Below, in pieces: positions 50,686 through 59,732 of a stretch of 64,000 nt of DNA; position 1 is the first letter of the stretch, and the number at the start of each line of letters is the position of its first letter. The DNA lies in NCBI RefSeq assembly GCF_000214705.1, contig NC_015573.1, forward strand, positions 953,001 to 1,017,000, given 5' to 3'. The translations under genes were made by a program, and so were the position numbers. This DNA comes from Desulfofundulus kuznetsovii DSM 6115. GTDB taxonomy: Bacteria > Bacillota > Desulfotomaculia > Desulfotomaculales > Desulfovirgulaceae. The notes beneath the pieces are model-generated. The model saw nothing but the letters and a program-made list of their open reading frames with translations, was not told where the DNA came from and did no database searches.

Positions 50686-52124
50686 TTGAAAAGACTGGTC
50701 CTGGTTGCAACTTTGTTAATGGTGATAGTTCTATTGGCCGGCTGCGGCCGGCAAGCTACTTTTAGTTTGCCACCTCTGCCGGAGCAGGTTAGGGGTTCGC
50801 TGGCAAACCAGCAGGGTGGGGAAAAGTTAAGCGCCAAAGAGCTTGTAAGGGAATGGGTTCGGTTTAACCAGAACGATTTGGCAGAACTGAAAAGGATTGC
50901 GGCTATTGCAGACATGGAGGAAAGAAGGAGGGTTGCTTTCGAGCAATGGCAGGAACTGTGGGGAGTTTATAAGGCATGGAGAGAACGAGGGGGCTACCTT
51001 CTCGGGAAAACGGGGATCCTGGTATACGGGCCGGTGGCCTCCGGCTGGATGAACGAGATTCTGACGGCTATGCTCAAACGTGAAGTAATAATGGACGGAG
51101 GAGATTTGACCCACGTACTTGCCGAGCGGACACCGCGGCAACCGGAAAAGCCGGCAGACGCGACCGCTTTCAAGGATTATGACAGGCAATGGTACGAGCT
51201 GGCCGGGCTCACCGGGGAAGCAAACCACTGGGCGGGAATGCTTGCCAACAGCGACATTCAGCTGGCTTCGGACATGGAAGCGGTCAATCAGCTGAAAGCC
51301 TTTTTGAAAGCTTCGCCGTACCCGTTTCTCGACGGGTTATTTGACGGGACGGAAATTTACTTCATTCCTGCAGTCAAGTTTTACTCGGATCTGGGACAGG
51401 ACTGGAGTGGGAGCAGCTCGCACGTCATCAAGTGGAACGGCCCGTATTCGCCGGAGGCCTTGCAGTACAGGTGCAGGATTATTACGCTCTGGGCTGGCGG
51501 TCTCACAACGTATTTACCTCACGAACTGGGACATGCGTGGTTTTTCAACCAGTATTACAATCCCGGCAGGTTGCCGGATATTTATGCCACCTATGTTTCC
51601 CTGCGGAAACCGGCAGTACCGGATAAGCTTCCGGGGAAGCCCGATGAATTCTTAAGTGATTCGCGCTTAGCCAATCTTGAAAATGAAAAAAACACATTGC
51701 CGTGGGAAAAAGAGCCTTGTGAAGTTTTACCGGAAGACTTTGCCCGTTTGTTTTTCCCGGAAGCGGTTACTTATGAATGGCAACATGAATGGCCGAACAT
51801 CTTCAGGTCCGGGGATGGTCACGGAGCGATTCGCAACGGTTGAGGGAATGGTTCTCGACACTTAAGCCGCGGTATTTTGCTGAGTACAGGTCCTTGAAAA
51901 TAGATCCGGTCCCACGGCGGTTCAAACATACCCTCACAATTACGGGTGCTGCGCTACCTGGAGCCAGGGTTGAGCTTTTCGCTTTTGACACCAAGGAGTA
52001 CATAGACAAAACCACCGCGGGAGCGGACGGAAAGTTTGAGTTGAATGTAGAAAGGACGGGTCATTTTGCGGTTGTTTCCGGGAACACCTGGAAAGAGGTT
52101 ATGGTCAAGAAGTTAAACTTGTAG
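50686..52124 (+). pseudogene. lipoprotein with HExxH zinc site, probable frameshift near its end
   Basis: A lipoprotein signal (LVATLLMVIVLLAGCGRQ) predicts attachment to the membrane by its cysteine. LTTYLPHELGHAWFFN near residue 275 is an HExxH zinc-peptidase motif. The frame stops at 51843, but an overlapping frame (51789-52124) continues with LREWFSTLKPRYFAEYRSL and a beta-sandwich domain typical of secreted proteins (ALPGARVELFAFDTKEYID). A single-base change near 51820 would join them into about 479 aa. If real, the shift removes the C-terminal domain and leaves the catalytic part. Confidence 0.68.
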
Positions 52125-52287
52125 CATTTCACTGCCGCGGATTCCGCCCGGGTGGAAAGGGGAGGAGTAAGGGCACGTTGGGAACCGCCCGGGTTGGTTA
52201 TGGCTATGGACCTTAATGGGGTGGACTCAGAGGGGGCACGGTGATTGCCGGGCCCCTCAAAATCTTATTTGGAGGTGTCCTTAATCA

Positions 52288-52521
52288 GTGAAGAAAAAAG
52301 CAAAAGTTGATCAAATCCTAGATATGGTGCGCCAGTACAGGGTAGTGCCGGCTACTGTGCTAGCGGAAAAAGTTTACGGCGCTGCTACGCGTGAAAACTT
52401 GCGCAAGTTGCAGCGGCTCATAGCTGTTTGTCGTAAAAAAGGCCGGAAGACCGAGGGTATTTACTGCATACAAGGTAACTATGTTGATATATCTTCAATC
52501 TGCAAATATGGTTCCGAGTAA
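52288..52521 (+). CDS. small winged-helix-like protein (77 aa)
   Basis: The basic protein starts MKKKAKVDQILDMVRQYRVV and continues with helices that suit a small winged helix (TRENLRKLQRLIAVCRKKG). GTG 52288 has TTGGAGGTG 14 nt upstream, a rather long spacing. It is convergent with the XRE gene and overlaps its 3' end by 43 bp. It may be a regulator of the element. No family recognised. Confidence 0.55.
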   Translation: MKKKAKVDQILDMVRQYRVVPATVLAEKVYGAATRENLRKLQRLIAVCRKKGRKTEGIYCIQGNYVDISSICKYGSE

Positions 52522-53369
52522 AATACTTCCGGTATGCTGACTTGTGGCGGATAGTAACTTATTACCTTTTTTTGTTTTTTTGTGTGTGAAGTCAAATAAG
52601 CGGTTATTTCGCCAGGGTTAAGGGGGTTCAGTTCCACCCTATCACACAGCAATAATATTACGTCCAAAGCACCAAAGGCATCCGGTACTCGGTCAGGCTG
52701 ATCTTGCGTAATCAATTCTATAAAGTGGCCGAATGTCCAGGCAACTCGGGCAAATCGTGGTGGTAGGGAATCCAAAATTTTTTTAATTCGTGGGGGAGGT
52801 TGAGTTAAGCGGTCAAGATACGCTTCTCCTGGTTTAAGAAAACGCATCTCTTTTGAAAGCCAGACGATGATCTTAAACTTCGTTTCAGTTGTAAGAGCAG
52901 AATACTCGAAGATGTCATCATTAATGAGTGACCAGAGGTAAGAATACATTATTAGATCAACTTCCTTTTTCGGGTCGTTTTCTGAGGGGAGTAATCTTTC
53001 CGGAAGAATAATTCTTATAAAATCTCCCGGCCAGGAAGGATCCTTATGTGTATATTTTGAATCAAGGAAAGCCTTCAAAACTCCTAAAGAGCACCATGAT
53101 ATAGGGTAAAAAGGATTATCTGCGGATAAGCGAAAAGCGTATTCCTTTAAAAAGCAATTGCCAATGTATTGCGCCAGACAATGAAATTTTTTCGGTTCGT
53201 TCAAAGAGAGATAATTTAACAGAGCGGCTATAGTATTCGTGGTAGGAGGCAACCAGCCACTTTCTAGAGCCGCAATAGATGAATGGGGGAGATTTATTAA
53301 AGTAGCAAACTTACGAAGTGGTAAATTACTTGAGTTGCGCAATATTTTACAAAATGTGCCAACACGCAT
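52479..53369 (-). CDS. XRE-type HTH protein with long C-terminal domain (296 aa)
   Basis: An N-terminal helix-turn-helix (LPLRKFATLINLPHSSIAAL, then ESGWLPPTTNTIAALLNYL) is followed by 230 residues of unknown, mostly helical sequence with an AT-rich gene composition. It faces a promoter and structured leader on the other strand (53478 onward), as repressors of lysogeny-type switches do. ATG 53369 lies behind AAAGGAGAC. It could keep the element silent until a signal arrives; this is inferred. Confidence 0.72.
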   Translation of the reverse strand: MRVGTFCKILRNSSNLPLRKFATLINLPHSSIAALESGWLPPTTNTIAALLNYLSLNEPKKFHCLAQYIGNCFLKEYAFRLSADNPFYPISWCSLGVLKAFLDSKYTHKDPSWPGDFIRIILPERLLPSENDPKKEVDLIMYSYLWSLINDDIFEYSALTTETKFKIIVWLSKEMRFLKPGEAYLDRLTQPPPRIKKILDSLPPRFARVAWTFGHFIELITQDQPDRVPDAFGALDVILLLCDRVELNPLNPGEITAYLTSHTKKQKKVISYYPPQVSIPEVFYSEPYLQIEDIST

Positions 53370-53477
53370 CTCTAAATAGTCTCCTTTTTAAAAAATAATT
53401 TCCTTATTTTACTTATTACATACCCCAGTATAGATGTATTGGTTAATTAAATTTTATCCAAAATTAAAAATACCTCC

Positions 53478-53507
53478 TTGACATTTTATTAATCCTTAAG
53501 GTATATT
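53478..53507 (+). promoter_or_regulatory. promoter facing the structured leader
   Basis: TTGACA (53478-53483), an 18-bp spacer and TATATT (53502-53507). The inverted repeat GGTTA/TAACC (about 53508-53526) overlaps the expected start region and may be an operator. Confidence 0.7.
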
Positions 53508-53551
53508 GGTTATGAAATCATTAACCAGAATGAAAAGAAAGGGAAAAGAGC

Positions 53552-53690
53552 TGCCGGCTAGGTTGCCTCAACTGGGTAAGGCTGGCGGTACTGATTCTCG
53601 CCTCTCCTGGGCGTAGACGCCCAGAGGCCCCGGCACCGTCCGGGTCACCAAACGAGCCTGGTTTCCCAGGGTGCACTTGAAGGCACGAAT
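53552..53690 (+). ncRNA. structured 5' leader of unknown class
   Basis: TGCCGG (53552-53557) can close with CCGGCA (53630-53635) around three hairpins: GCCT/AGGC, GGCG/CGCC and CTGGGCG-taga-CGCCCAG (53607-53624). Further short helices follow up to the GTGC/GCAC hairpin (about 53671-53686). It lies between a good promoter and the ribosome site of the gene at 53709. It may be a regulatory leader; no known riboswitch consensus fits. Confidence 0.5.
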
Positions 53691-53708
53691 AAGAAAGGGG
53701 GGTTTTTT

Positions 53709-54053
53709 GTGCTTTTTCCGCCCTGCATTAAACAGGTTTTTTGTTCTGACTCAACGGGTGTGATCAAAGCGAGAGTGCGGGTCCAAACTGCGGTGAGAGC
53801 GGTGCGGTCCGGCCGGGCCCGGAAAATCTCTGACAACTTGATTCAATACCGCGATCGATGGGATGATACACCTGCTCTCACTCTGGGCTACGACGAGATT
53901 GCGTTGCTGAGAACTATATCGCGTTACACCCCTAAACCGGGATGGCTAAAAACGGATGATCCAGATACAGTGCGTAATATTTTCAAGCATAATAACTCTG
54001 TAGTAGCACTGGCTCTGCCAAACCTACACGGCCGCGGCCCGGCAAATGTGTGA
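53709..54053 (+). CDS. hypothetical basic protein behind structured leader (114 aa)
   Basis: GTG 53709 lies 7 nt after AAAGGGGGG. The protein is basic (VKARVRVQ-type segment VIKARVRVQTAVRAVRSGRA) with a mixed C-terminal half (ALTLGYDEIALLRTIS). No motif known. The ribosome site and leader support translation, but a non-coding role for the region is the alternative. Confidence 0.45.
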   Translation: MLFPPCIKQVFCSDSTGVIKARVRVQTAVRAVRSGRARKISDNLIQYRDRWDDTPALTLGYDEIALLRTISRYTPKPGWLKTDDPDTVRNIFKHNNSVVALALPNLHGRGPANV

Positions 54054-54121
54054 TAACCTTCGGAGTTGTCGATTGTTTCTTGTCCCAGTATGGTGTACAA
54101 TGGGGGTGATGAAGGTAGGTG

Positions 54122-54640
54122 ATGGCCATGCCGGGAGAAGCGATCAATGAAATCGCGGCCACCAGCGAACAACCGCCGGGCGATGCTCCACCACGGCACC
54201 TGGTGTCCCAGGAATTCCTTGTCCTGTTCCAGCAGATTAACCGCTCGGACGAGAAGGTAACTCAACGAATTGATCACGTGGACAGTAAACTTACTGACCG
54301 GATCAATCGCCTGGATGAAAAAATGACCGAGCGAATCAACCAGGTCGAGGGCCGGATAAACCAACTGGATGGCCGGATAAGCCAGGTGGAAGGCCGGATA
54401 AACCAACTGGAGGGGCGGATAAATCAGGTTGAGGAGAAGTTAACCAGCCGGATCAACCAGGTGGAAGAAAGGTTGACCAACAAGATAGATCGGGTTGATG
54501 AAAAACTAACCGATCGAATAAACCAGGTGGAAGATAAGCTGGCCGAACGTCTTGACAACCTGCGGTTTTGGGCTATAGGCGCGGTAGTAGCCATAGTGGT
54601 GGGGTTCATCGGCACAATTGTCACCCTGATCAACCGTTAA
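54122..54640 (+). CDS. heptad-repeat coiled-coil protein with C-terminal membrane anchor (172 aa)
   Basis: From about residue 35 to 140 the protein is built of seven-residue units such as RINQVEG and RINQLDG, encoded by 21-bp DNA repeats. These form a long parallel coiled coil. The C-terminus is a membrane helix (FWAIGAVVAIVVGFIGTIVT) with a short tail, so the coil would stand in the cytoplasm or project from the membrane. Start choice among 54122 and 54128 is uncertain. Similar proteins are common in Desulfotomaculum-type genomes (from memory). Function unknown. Confidence 0.72.
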   Translation: MAMPGEAINEIAATSEQPPGDAPPRHLVSQEFLVLFQQINRSDEKVTQRIDHVDSKLTDRINRLDEKMTERINQVEGRINQLDGRISQVEGRINQLEGRINQVEEKLTSRINQVEERLTNKIDRVDEKLTDRINQVEDKLAERLDNLRFWAIGAVVAIVVGFIGTIVTLINR

Positions 54641-54792
54641 AAAAAAGCAGAACCGACTACCCGAAAAGTACCGGAAACAAACCGGTGCTTTTCTTTTTGT
54701 AATAAAACCTGGACGTTCGCCAATATTTACCATTACGGGACAACTTTTACTTTTTCATGTTTTACATAAATTGTTTCAGGGGGGGTGGTTTC

Positions 54793-54990
54793 ATGGCGGT
54801 GGAACGGGCCTGGGTGACTGCCGACGGCAGGGTTATTCACCAGTTGACGGATGAGCAAATGCTTGCTTTTAAAAGAAAGCTCATCAGCGGTTTAAATAAT
54901 CTTGCCTACCAGCATGTGCTGGAAGAACTGAAACTGGAAAAACAGCGGGTTCGAGAGGACCGGGCGGTTTCTACCGCCGGTTGTCAGTAA
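54793..54990 (+). CDS. small charged protein beside attR (65 aa)
   Basis: ATG 54793 follows GGGGGTGGTTTC. The product (MAVERAWVTADGRVIHQLTD, then a basic/acidic helix LEELKLEKQRVRE) ends exactly at the left edge of the attachment palindrome. A place next to att and its size would allow a directionality factor for the recombinase, but nothing in the sequence proves it. Confidence 0.55.
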   Translation: MAVERAWVTADGRVIHQLTDEQMLAFKRKLISGLNNLAYQHVLEELKLEKQRVREDRAVSTAGCQ

Positions 54991-55005
54991 TGTGGCATTA
55001 GGCAA
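54990..55005. other. attR of the spoVR element
   Basis: ATGTGGCATTA precedes the core GGCAA (55001-55005), beyond which spoVR resumes. Together with attL this defines an element of 15,868 bp (39138-55005). Confidence 0.88.
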
Positions 55006-56275
55006 AGCATACCATAAAATGAAAACCCAGTATGATTACAACCTGAGCCGCATCTACGAAATGGTAATAAACTCCAACCCCTGCTATGCCTTTCTCCTGG
55101 AAGGCAATTCCCTGGTCCAGAACAAGCTGGTGATAGCCCACGTTCTGGCCCACTGCGACTTTTTTAAAAACAACGTCTATTTCAAGCATACCAACCGCAA
55201 TATGGTGGAATCCATGGCCAGTGCGGCCGAGAGATTCCGCGGTTACGAGCTTAAATACGGCAAGGACAGGGTAGAAGCCTTTCTAGATGCGGTGATTTCC
55301 ATCCAGGAACACGTGGACCCCTATCATTTCATAAAGGCCGGCCGGGAAAAGAAAAAGCAGGAAAAAGAAGAAGGGTTCTGTGCCTGCGGCCAGGGCAGGA
55401 AGTGCGGAAAACGACACCGGGAGGAAACCCCCTATGATGACCTGTGGGAGCTTGATGAGCCCAAATGCGCCGGACACTGTGAAAAACCCAGGAAGTTTCC
55501 CCCGGAGCCGGAAAAAGACCTGTTGCTGTTTATTATGGAACATGCCCGGGATCTGGACGACTGGCAGCGGGACATTATATCCGTAATCCGTCAGGAAATG
55601 CTTTATTTCTGGCCCCAGTTGGAAACAAAAATTATGAACGAAGGCTGGGCCACCTACTGGCACCTGCGCATTATGCGGGAAATGGATCTTACTGAGGCAG
55701 AAGCTGTAGAGTTCGCCAAAATGCATGCCGGGGTAATTCAACCTTCCCGGGTGCGTCTGAATCCCTATCACCTGGGGTTGAAAATTTTTGAAGACATTGA
55801 AAGGCGCTGGAACGAGCCCACCGGGGAAGAGAGGAAAAAATACAACCGCTCCGGCGGTGAGGGAAGGCGGAAGATCTTCGAGGTGCGGGAACAGGAAAAT
55901 GACATTTCCTTCCTGAGGAACTACCTGACCAAAGAACTAATAGAAGAAATGGACCTTTATCTTTACAAAAAGATGGGCTACGATTGGAAGGTATCGGACA
56001 AAGACTGGGAAAAGGTCAAAGACGGCATCCTTTCCAGCCTGACCAACGGCGGCTACCCCTATATCGTGGTGGAAGACGGGGATTTCAATAAACGGGGCGA
56101 TTTATACTTGAAACACTGTTACGAGGGCCTGGAGCTGGATGTGTTCTACCTGGAAAAAACTCTGCCCTACGTATACCGCCTCTGGGGGAGGTCGGTGCAC
56201 CTGGAGACGGTGATTGATAATAAAAAGGTGCTTTTCTCTTACAATGGGGAAAAGGTAAGTAAAAAATTTATTTAG
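55001..56275 (+). pseudogene. spoVR: SpoVR C-terminal part (split by the second element)
   Basis: From GGC AAA the sequence reads GKAYHKMKTQYDYNLSRIYE and follows SpoVR to its end, including CGQGRKCGKRH and the conserved ENDISFLRNYLTKELIEEM. A GTG at 54992 could start a shortened product, but no ribosome site supports it. Only the excised form would give full SpoVR (481 aa). The reading frame is intact, with no further damage, which suggests that the gene is still under selection. Confidence 0.93.
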
Positions 56276-56295
56276 CACTTCCAGAAAAATATAGC

Positions 56296-56349
56296 GGGCG
56301 GCGGCCTTTCCCGGCCGTATTTGGCGGGACGGCCTGCCGCCCTTTTGTT
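56296..56349 (+). terminator. terminator after spoVR
   Basis: GGGCGGC (56296-56302) pairs with GCCGCCC (56336-56342), with further inner pairing, followed by a T run. Confidence 0.8.
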
Positions 56350-56457
56350 TGCTGGGCGGCCCGAAGCGAGCCGCGGTGCGCATCTTACGCGGAAGCCAGG
56401 GAGTGAGCAGGACAACGCCGTTCCTTAAGCGGGTTGACTGAACACTTACGTTTCGGG

Positions 56458-57474
56458 TTAGACGAAGTAATCGATCTTTGCCCCGGGAAACAGTTCCTCT
56501 GTTTTTGAAACGATGGTTTCCTTTAAACGGTGCATTAACTGCGGGGCGTAAACATATTTCCCGTAACCGAACTGGCCGAACTTGAACTTTCTGTTTTCTT
56601 CATTCATGGGTAAAACGGTATTGGGGAAGAGCGTTTTTATTCTGTTTTTTGCCCGTACGGTAAACCGGTGGGTGATAAATTCAAAAGATAACACCTGAGA
56701 CTCGGGGAGGGAATCCCTTATTGCTTTTAATAAATCTATGTAGTCCGTTTCCCAGCCGGGGTAGGCTATGATGGGAGCAATGATGAACCCCGTGGGATAA
56801 CCAGCCTCTATAGCTTTTCTGGCTGCCTTTAATCGCTGTTCCAGCTTTGGCGTTCCGTGTTCAAAGGATTTTATTATTCTGGTAGTATTTACGCTAAAAC
56901 GAACTGTTGTATTCCCGTTATGTTTTAAAATTAAAAGTGAATCAATCTCAGTGAATTTGGTGGCAAAGCGAAAACGGCCAAAATTCTGGATGGCAAAAAA
57001 GAGGATGGTTTTGGCCAGCGCCCCGGTGTATTTCTCTACCGGAACCGGATCCGAAGTGGCTGATCCCTCGAATATGGTTACCTCGGGCTGCCTTTTCACT
57101 ATGTAATCCCGGGCTTTTTCCAGAATCTCTTCAATATTCACATAAGCCCTGATGTACGGTTTACTGGGCAGGCTGCCGAGCAAATAACAGTATTCACATT
57201 TTCCGGGGCAGGAAGTGGTCAATGGCAGCTGGTAATGGGCCGACGGTTTACAGGTTTGAAAAGCAAGAGTCCTCCTCACGCCGAATACCAGCGTTCTCTT
57301 TGCTTCTCTGTAGGCTTCTTGCGGATTCTTACCGGGAATGCCAGTTATCCTGTTGTGGGAACGGGTCACAATTACCTCAATATCGGCTCGTTTAAATGAT
57401 TCCCAGAGGTATTTACCTAAAGGATATTCCAGGGCGTCCTGTTCAAATATTACTCTATCAGGGTAAAAATCCAT
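56458..57474 (-). CDS. splB: spore photoproduct lyase (338 aa)
   Basis: The radical SAM motif CPGKCEYCYLLGSLPSKPY lies near residue 90. The protein begins FYPDRVIFEQDALEYPLGKY and has SplB-type blocks (FEGSATSDPVPVEKYTG, then NTTVRFSVNTTRIIKSFEHG). The enzyme repairs the thymine dimer of UV-irradiated spores at germination, using SAM and an iron-sulfur cluster. Length and key residues are normal. It is transcribed toward spoVR, and ATG 57474 lies behind GGGGTGG. Confidence 0.94.
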   Translation of the reverse strand: MDFYPDRVIFEQDALEYPLGKYLWESFKRADIEVIVTRSHNRITGIPGKNPQEAYREAKRTLVFGVRRTLAFQTCKPSAHYQLPLTTSCPGKCEYCYLLGSLPSKPYIRAYVNIEEILEKARDYIVKRQPEVTIFEGSATSDPVPVEKYTGALAKTILFFAIQNFGRFRFATKFTEIDSLLILKHNGNTTVRFSVNTTRIIKSFEHGTPKLEQRLKAARKAIEAGYPTGFIIAPIIAYPGWETDYIDLLKAIRDSLPESQVLSFEFITHRFTVRAKNRIKTLFPNTVLPMNEENRKFKFGQFGYGKYVYAPQLMHRLKETIVSKTEELFPGAKIDYFV

Positions 57475-57670
57475 GTCAAACCACCCCTGTCTATAACATG
57501 TGTAACTTCTATTATAACCGTTTCGGCTTTCAAAAATTCCCAGGTATACCGTGTTGTTGTTTGCATGTCCGGCAGGAATCGCCGGATAACTTCATAATTT
57601 GTCAGTATTAGGGCCATCCTAGTTTAAAAGCGGGCCGGTAATAATATTTTTTGTCTGGGGGTGGCGGCGT

Positions 57671-58540
57671 TTGCGTCCCATCTGGAAAGGGGCGGTTAGT
57701 TTTGGCCTGGTTTACGTGCCCGTGAAAATGTACGCGGCTACGGAAAAAAAAGATGTAAAATTCAACTATTTACACCAGAAGTGCAAAAACCCTATTCAGT
57801 ACCGGCGCTATTGCCCCTACTGTGAAGAAGAAGTTCCCCTGGAGGAACTGGTACGGGGATACGAGTATGAAAAGGGGCGCTATGTCATCTTACGGGACGA
57901 AGATTTTGACGCTTTGCCCGGGGGGGACGGGCACAACATTGAAATCATGGATTTCGTGGAACTGGGGGAAATAGACCCCATCTATTACGACAAAGCCTAC
58001 TACCTGGCCCCCGCCGGCGGCGGGGAAAAGGTCTACGAGCTGTTAAAGCGAGCTATGGAAGAGAGCGGCAGGGTGGCCGTGGCCCGGGTAACCATCCGCA
58101 GCAAAGTGAGCCTGGCCGTGCTGCGGGTGGCCAGGGGTGTGCTGTCCATGAGCACCATGTTTTATCCCGATGAGGTACGGGATGCCGGGGCCATTGAAGA
58201 AATGCACTACCGGGTGGAGGTGCCGGAAAAGGAACTGCAGATGGCGGTAAATTTAGTCAACAGCCTTACGGCTTCCTTTGACCCGGAGAAATATACCGAT
58301 GAATACCGTCATGCGCTTATGGAGTTAATCCAGGCCCGGGTGGCCGGCCGGCAGGTGGCCGAGCCCACCCGGCCGGAAGCGGGCAGGGTGGTGGACCTGA
58401 TGGAGGCCTTGAAGGCCAGCATCGAAAAGGCTAAAAGGGAACGGGGCCGGCAAGCAGCCGGGGAAGCTCCGGGAGAGGGAGAAATGGAGCCGCAAAAAAG
58501 CCGTCGCCGGGGGCGCAAGAAGGCGGCAGGGGAAGGGTAG
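57671..58540 (+). CDS. ku: Ku, DNA end-binding protein of bacterial NHEJ (289 aa)
   Basis: The N-terminus IWKGAVSFGLVYVPVKMY and DFVELGEIDPIYYDKAYYL are typical of bacterial Ku. The C-terminus ends in a Lys/Arg-rich tail (RRRGRKKAAGEG) that helps DNA binding. Ku forms a ring on broken ends and recruits LigD. TTG 57671 follows GGGGGTGGCGG. The ligase gene begins 8 bp downstream. Together with the polymerase gene it makes a split LigD system, typically useful for spores. Confidence 0.95.
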   Translation: MRPIWKGAVSFGLVYVPVKMYAATEKKDVKFNYLHQKCKNPIQYRRYCPYCEEEVPLEELVRGYEYEKGRYVILRDEDFDALPGGDGHNIEIMDFVELGEIDPIYYDKAYYLAPAGGGEKVYELLKRAMEESGRVAVARVTIRSKVSLAVLRVARGVLSMSTMFYPDEVRDAGAIEEMHYRVEVPEKELQMAVNLVNSLTASFDPEKYTDEYRHALMELIQARVAGRQVAEPTRPEAGRVVDLMEALKASIEKAKRERGRQAAGEAPGEGEMEPQKSRRRGRKKAAGEG

Positions 58541-58548
58541 AGCGCCAG

Positions 58549-59505
58549 GTGGAAGGACAAGTATCCCTGCCTCTCCTGAAGCCCATGCTGGCCACATCAT
58601 CCCGGCCCTTTGACAGCCCCGATTTTCTCTACGAAGTTAAATGGGACGGCTATCGCGTGCTGGCCTACCTGGACGGCGATACGCTGTTGCGCTCCCGCAA
58701 CTTGCGGGATATTACGGCCACCTTTCCGGAACTGGATGAGCTTCATAAATGTGTAAAAAACCAGCCGGCCATTGTTGACGGTGAAATCGTCATTTTTCAG
58801 GATGGCCGGCCATCTTTTGCCGCCCTGCAGGCCCGGGGACGGTTGGAAGACCCTTTGAAGATTAAAAGTATGGTCCGACGGTATCCTGCCATTCTTATGG
58901 CTTTCGATGTACTTTACGCCGGTGGCCGCTCCCTTTTGAACGAACCTTTACGCCGCCGCAAGGAAATCCTGACGGAAATGATTAACCCCGGTGACCAGGT
59001 GCTTGTTTCCGAGTTTGTTTTGCATCAAGGGCGGGCCTTTGCTGACGCATGTGCTGCCTGGGGGCTGGAGGGAGCCATGGCCAAGCACCTGGACAGCCCC
59101 TACCTTCCCGGCCAGCGCTCCCCCTACTGGCGTAAATTCCGCCATACCAAAGAGGCCGATCTGGTCATCTGCGGTTACCAGGAGGGGTTGGGCCGGCGGC
59201 GTCTCGGTGCCCTGGTACTGGGCGGATACCGGAGTGGGGAACTTGTCTACCAGGGCAAAGTGGGCACGGGGTTTAGCCGGGAAGAGGAGGAACGACTGTT
59301 GGAGCTGTTATCCCGCCTCGTCATCCCCCGGCCCGTTCTGGCTCTGCCGCCGGTAGAGGCCCGGCGCACCATCGCGGTGGAACCAGTACTGGTTTGCGCT
59401 GTAGAGTATCTCTCTTTAACAGCCGGTGGCCTGCTCCGGCATTGCAGCTACCGGGGGTTACGACCGGATAAATCACCCCGGGAATGCCATTTTCTGCTGA
59501 AGTAA
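58549..59505 (+). CDS. ligD: LigD-type ATP-dependent DNA ligase (318 aa)
   Basis: The adenylation motif YEVKWDGYR (lysine near residue 31) and VDGEIVIF mark the nucleotidyltransferase domain. KFRHTKEADLVICGY and QGKVGTGFS belong to its C-terminal part and OB fold. It seals ends held by Ku. There is no nuclease or polymerase domain, so the LigD functions are separated; the polymerase is at 59973. GTG 58549 overlaps no gene and lies just after ku. Confidence 0.93.
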   Translation: MEGQVSLPLLKPMLATSSRPFDSPDFLYEVKWDGYRVLAYLDGDTLLRSRNLRDITATFPELDELHKCVKNQPAIVDGEIVIFQDGRPSFAALQARGRLEDPLKIKSMVRRYPAILMAFDVLYAGGRSLLNEPLRRRKEILTEMINPGDQVLVSEFVLHQGRAFADACAAWGLEGAMAKHLDSPYLPGQRSPYWRKFRHTKEADLVICGYQEGLGRRRLGALVLGGYRSGELVYQGKVGTGFSREEEERLLELLSRLVIPRPVLALPPVEARRTIAVEPVLVCAVEYLSLTAGGLLRHCSYRGLRPDKSPRECHFLLK

Positions 59506-59580
59506 AAAAATTTTTTAGGCTGTCACCACTGCCGGGAGTTCTCCATAATATGGTACCAAATAATGAAGGGAGGACTCCAA

Positions 59581-59691
59581 ATGGGTTATGGTTTAGGCGG
59601 TGCTTATCCAGCAAACTTCTCTTTTATATTGTTTCTAATTCTGATCTTACTATTTTTCGGAGATGGTTTTTTTGGCGGTAACCCCAGGTAA
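59581..59691 (+). CDS. hydrophobic micro-protein 1 (36 aa)
   Basis: ATG 59581 follows AAGGGAGGACTCCAA. After a Gly-rich start (MGYGLGGAYPANF) comes a membrane helix ending in FFGDGFFGG. A second very similar gene follows at 59733, so this is a tandem duplication. Small Gly/hydrophobic proteins of this kind are common in spore formers (YjcZ-like), and a spore or envelope role is likely but inferred. Confidence 0.7.
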   Translation: MGYGLGGAYPANFSFILFLILILLFFGDGFFGGNPR

Positions 59692-59732
59692 GCCTATTTG
59701 AGGAGCAATTTAAAAGTTAAGGAGGGGGTGCG

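Noticed and set aside
53560-53660. ZTP, Moco or T-box riboswitch in the leader at 53.6 kb
   Set aside because: Single short words match, but the required conserved cores are not present in order.
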